Source: Deltaproteobacteria bacterium (lineage in GTDB: Bacteria > Desulfobacterota > Desulfarculia > Adiutricales > Adiutricaceae). From it: a stretch of DNA of 8,217 bases. Positions 6,225 through 8,217 of this stretch are shown one piece after another (the stretch's first letter is position 1; the number at the start of each line of letters is the position of its first letter). Location: the NCBI GenBank assembly GCA_031269135.1, contig JAISZP010000189.1, positions 1 to 8,217 on the forward strand. Direction: 5' to 3'. Made by a program: the position numbers and the translations under genes. A model generated the notes under the pieces. The model searched no databases and had not been told where the DNA came from. It was given only the letters and a program-made list of their open reading frames with translations.

Positions 6225-6497
6225 TTATTGTCGAGTATTTGCTGCAGTCGGCTGTGGATATCCTGAGTTTTCGCAAATTGTCCGCTTGAGCCTATCCATC
6301 CGGGTCTCCAACTCAAGGATCTTAGATTGCAAAGATACGCTGCTCCCGCAGTCGCATGCCATTAGGATTATAATCATTAGGATCATTATCGCAAGGATGA
6401 CAGGCGATGGACGTATGGCTCTCAAAAAGCTCAAATCAAAAAAACGCTTCCCCTCGCCTATTATGATAGCAAGCGCATACGTCAAAAAATGCCGCAT
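6225..6497 (-). CDS. Hypothetical small membrane protein with coiled-coil tail
   Basis: I do not recognise a family. The 90-aa frame has a hydrophobic segment at about 33-47 (rich in I, L and M) after a basic patch (KRFF...LRAIRP). It then has LMACDCGS, which loosely resembles a lipobox but carries Met at -2, and a charged helix (about 56-72, LQSKILELETRMDRLKR) with heptad-like spacing. It lies 99 nt upstream of smpB on the same strand. The start at 6497 has no convincing Shine-Dalgarno, and internal Mets (38, 41, 46) could start a shorter lipoprotein-like form. An antisense frame of similar length exists (6286-6540) but is less protein-like. The TM-plus-helix pattern is suggestive only; it may be non-coding. 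Confidence 0.35.
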   Translation of the reverse strand: MRHFLTYALAIIIGEGKRFFDLSFLRAIRPSPVILAIMILMIIILMACDCGSSVSLQSKILELETRMDRLKRTICENSGYPQPTAANTRQ

Positions 6498-6991
6498 CGC
6501 ACCCGGACTCGCGGCAAACTTTTCGCTTTCTCGGAACTAATGACCTAGCGAGAAACGTTAGCCCTAACGGCAAGCGCAGTCTACATTTGTGCGCGGCAGA
6601 GAGTTCGCCGAGAAAATACGGCTGATTTCAGCGAAAAGAAAGGGACTGAGGGGGTCTTCCAATAAAAACTTGTGAGATCAGGTTAAAGGAGAGCTTTTTT
6701 TTCCGGTTTTCTTCTTGCCATCGAACCGATCCTATAATATACTTATTCGGTTGAAAATGGGTAGAAAAAATAGTGGACCCAAAACAAAAACGCCGGAAAT
6801 CGCCGAAGAACTTTCAATTTGTACGGCAGTATTCGCCGAAAGCTTAGCGGTTGATTCACTAAGGCAGGGCGCGACGGTCTCAGCTAGGCGAGTCGTCGAA
6901 GAACTCGCTGGTCGTCCGCCTAAGCTCAATCGATAAGTCTGCTCTATATTAGGAAAACTCCACTGTTTTTCAGCTTAACGTCGACAAAAAT
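6498..6991. other. Gap of about 490 nt before tRNA-Ala, no confident gene
   Basis: I found no recognisable protein or structured RNA; tmRNA and SRP RNA hallmarks were looked for and not seen. A TATAAT box at 6733-6738 precedes a 59-codon plus-strand frame (6757-6936), but its -35 is poor and no Shine-Dalgarno is clear. TATATT at 6945-6950 could be the -10 for the tRNA, with a start near 6957, but has no good -35. CGTTA-GCCC-TAACG (6556-6569) is a small inverted repeat. Confidence 0.45.
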
Positions 6992-7067
6992 GGGGATGTA
7001 GCTCAGTTGGGAGAGCGCGGCGTTCGCAATGCCGAGGTCAGGGGTTCGATCCCCCTCATCTCCACCA
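6992..7067 (+). tRNA. tRNA-Ala (anticodon CGC)
   Basis: A full 76-nt cloverleaf. Acceptor arms are GGGGATG and CATCTCC; the D-arm is GCTC...GAGC. The anticodon stem CGGCG/TGCCG carries loop TTCGCAA, giving anticodon CGC, which reads GCG. The T-arm is AGGGG-TTCGATC-CCCCT, the discriminator is A (7064) and CCA is encoded (7065-7067). The acceptor has the G3-U70 wobble pair, the key alanine identity element. The 3' half is the probable integration target of the downstream integrase gene. No second copy of the tRNA 3' end is present in the window. Confidence 0.97.
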
Positions 7068-7073
7068 TAACAT

Positions 7074-7087
7074 AATCCGAACGGATT
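7074..7087. repeat. Inverted repeat just 3' of the tRNA
   Basis: AATCCG-AA-CGGATT, six perfect pairs around a 2-nt centre, starting 7 nt after the tRNA CCA. It is a candidate integrase or accessory-protein site at the attachment junction, or simply part of the tRNA trailer. Confidence 0.35.
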
Positions 7088-7091
7088 CGAC

Positions 7092-7137
7092 AAAGTCCGA
7101 AAGTCTTTTAAAATCAAGGCTTTCGGACTTTTTCTTT
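7092..7137 (+). terminator. Strong intrinsic terminator after tRNA-Ala
   Basis: AAAGTCCGAAAG (7092-7103) pairs perfectly with CTTTCGGACTTT (7120-7131). The stem can extend inward by four more pairs (7104-7107 with 7116-7119, one being G-U). TTTTTCTTT follows at the 3' end. It should stop tRNA transcription and insulate the integrase. GACAAAG (7089-7095) and CTTTGTC (7134-7140) offer an alternative outer pairing. Confidence 0.8.
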
Positions 7138-7162
7138 GTCCAAGGCGATCCTGCAAAATCGG

Positions 7163-7191
7163 TCGACATACCGACAAAATGACGGTATAAC
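7163..7191 (+). promoter_or_regulatory. Integrase promoter
   Basis: TCGACA (7163-7168, 5/6 match to the -35 consensus) and TATAAC (7186-7191, 5/6 match to the -10) are separated by exactly 17 nt. The predicted start near 7198 gives a leader of about 30 nt before the integrase ATG. Copies of the TGACGGTAT element overlap this promoter. Confidence 0.55.
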
Positions 7192-7229
7192 TGACGGTAC
7201 GAACTCAATTCAAAAGGAGCATACCGTCA
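7168..7229. repeat. Cluster of four TGACGGTAT-type elements over the integrase promoter
   Basis: Direct copies are TGACGGTAT (7180-7188) and TGACGGTAC (7192-7200). Inverted copies are ATACCGTCA (7221-7229, perfect complement of the first) and ATACCGACA (7168-7176, one mismatch). They cover the -35/-10 spacer, the -10, the predicted start site and the start codon. This fits arm-type integrase sites or operators for self-repression. Confidence 0.5.
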
Positions 7230-7996
7230 TGCCGCTGACCGACACATTCTTACGAAACCTCAAGCCTGAAGACAAACCAGTAAAACATGCCGACATGGAA
7301 GGTTTATATCTGTATTCAACACCCACTGGATTAAAGTCTTGGCGCTTCGATTATCGCTATGAGGGCAAGCGACAAACCATGACGTTCGGGACATATCCTT
7401 TGCTTTCCCTTAGGCAAGCCCGAGAGAAGCTCATGGATGCCAAAAAGACCCTCCAGTCGGGCATCAATCCTGCGATGCAGAAAAGAGCCGTAAAAGATGC
7501 TCAAGCAACCAGTTCGCTTGGTTCCTTCGAAGTTGTGGCGAGGGAATGGTTCGAGCGAAAGAAAATCGGCAAGGTAGAGAGTTACTCTAGTCGGATATGG
7601 GGCAGAGTCGAAAAGGAACTCCTTCCATTTCTGGCCGACCGCCGGATAAGCGAGATCACGGCGCCTGAATTATTGGAAGTTCTTAGGAAGACTGAAGCTA
7701 GAGGGGGGGTTGATACGGCACATCGTTGCCTTCAATGCTGCGGCCAGATTTTCAGGTACGCAATCGCAACCGGAAGACTCTCCCATGATATCTCGGCTGA
7801 CCTAAAAGGAACTCTGAGTCCTGCTATACATGGTCATATGGAAAGCCTTAAAGGTGCTGATGAGGTTGGAGGTTTGCTGAGGTCAATTGACGCTTTCAGC
7901 GGCAATTTGATTGTTAAAGCAGCGTTAAAGACGGCTCCTTATGTTTTTGTGAGACCAGGAGAACTACGTCACGCTGATTGGTCTGAAGCTGTTTGA
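7229..7996 (+). pseudogene. Truncated DUF4102-type tyrosine integrase
   Basis: Site-specific recombinase of tRNA-integrated islands and prophages. The start is ATG 7229, with AGGAG (7215-7219) 9 nt upstream. Present are the N-terminal arm-DNA-binding domain (about 1-95, with GLYLYSTPTGLKSWRFDYR and MTFGTYPLLSLRQAREK), the core-binding SAM-like domain (about 98-185) and the beginning of the catalytic domain up to VFVRPGELRHADWSE (239-253), which includes the first catalytic Arg (R242). Translation stops two codons later at 255 aa, whereas intact relatives are about 390-430 aa. The H-x-x-R box and the nucleophilic Tyr are absent in all frames downstream, because the sequence switches to unrelated DNA at about 7985-7990. 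It should be catalytically dead but could still bind DNA. The lesion is a replacement or deletion, not a point nonsense mutation. Confidence 0.88.
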
Positions 7997-8204
7997 TGTC
8001 GGCAGAGAGTTCAGCGATGAAGGCGCTGCGTTCTTCAATAGTCGCTAAAGCTTCCTGCTTGGCGGCCTCGGAAATGGCCAAAGAATTTGAAAAAAAATCT
8101 AGGTCCTTGGTGCGTTGGTCCAACTCGCTTCTGAAAGTTGTAGCGACAAATGCTTGATTGATATGCGTACAATATTTAACGATTTGCGTTAATAAATATA
8201 TCAT
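7914..8204 (-). pseudogene. Coiled-coil protein gene fragment fused antisense to the integrase
   Basis: A 96-aa minus-strand frame. Residues about 26-74 (SELDQRTKDL through FIAELSADIKQLQ) are rich in E, A, K, L and D with heptad-like spacing and read as a genuine coiled coil. Codon choice there is like neighbouring real genes. The last 20 or so residues are simply the antisense of the integrase, so the true protein is cut at the junction near 7985-7990. The first 24 residues come from AT-rich DNA and may be non-coding; an in-frame TAG precedes the ATG. No family can be named; similar helices occur as linkers in large envelope or glycosyltransferase proteins, but I cannot verify a match. It is probably a remnant brought in by the rearrangement that beheaded the integrase. 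Confidence 0.4.
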
Positions 8205-8217
8205 GATCTATCATAGA

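Noticed and set aside
6286..6540. 84-aa plus-strand frame opposite the 90-aa membrane ORF
   Set aside because: Less protein-like than the minus-strand frame; its Ile/Arg run is the complement of the hydrophobic segment.
6594..6606. 13-nt match CGGCAGAGAGTTC shared with 8000-8012, near the integrase junction
   Set aside because: A 13-mer repeat is expected about once by chance in a window of this size and the flanks diverge; not good evidence for an attachment repeat.
6498..6991. Possible tmRNA gene near smpB
   Set aside because: No tRNA-like ends, tag-peptide frame or matching acceptor/T-arm halves were seen.
6944..7177. 77-aa minus-strand frame containing GDEGDRTPDLGIANAALSQLSYIP
   Set aside because: This is the antisense translation of the tRNA-Ala gene, a well-known false protein; the tRNA cloverleaf explains the sequence.

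Overview
This is a bacterial chromosomal window of about 50% G+C. It looks like an ordinary housekeeping neighbourhood that ends at a tRNA-bounded mobile-element scar. The mix of dGTPase, stand-alone receiver, Dus and SmpB, plus a CCA-encoding tRNA-Ala, fits a Gram-negative bacterium. The receiver and SmpB sequences remind me of deltaproteobacteria (Desulfobacterota), but that is an impression from memory, not a demonstrated placement.

Layout. All confident protein genes from 44 to 6125 lie on the minus strand, so transcription runs from right to left. smpB (6125-5652) comes first, possibly preceded by a small membrane-protein ORF (6497-6225). Next, behind its own extended -10 promoter and two short tandem-repeat arrays, is a large exported protein of the glycoside hydrolase 31 (GH31) fold (5417-2928). 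It overlaps by 14 nt a DusB-like tRNA-dihydrouridine synthase (2941-1928) that starts at TTG. A non-coding gap of about 480 nt follows, with a GC-rich tandem repeat, an AT-rich block and a good sigma70-type promoter. That promoter reads into a single-domain response regulator (1449-1099) and, 29 nt further on, a dGTP triphosphohydrolase-like gene (1069-44).

On the plus strand are a tRNA-Ala(CGC) gene (6992-7067), a strong hairpin terminator, and a DUF4102-type tyrosine integrase reading away from the tRNA. This is the usual arrangement of a tRNA-integrated island. The integrase is cut off after the first catalytic arginine. Its 3' part has been replaced by unrelated DNA carrying an antisense coiled-coil gene fragment, so the element looks dead or rearranged at this end.

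The most unusual item is the GH31-fold protein. It keeps the scaffold motifs of the family, but the catalytic nucleophile position is Val and the acid/base region lacks its Asp. Other subsite -1 residues are also lost. It is probably a secreted pseudo-glycosidase (binding or structural role) or an enzyme with altered chemistry. No CRISPR array, complete insertion sequence or recognisable defence system was seen.
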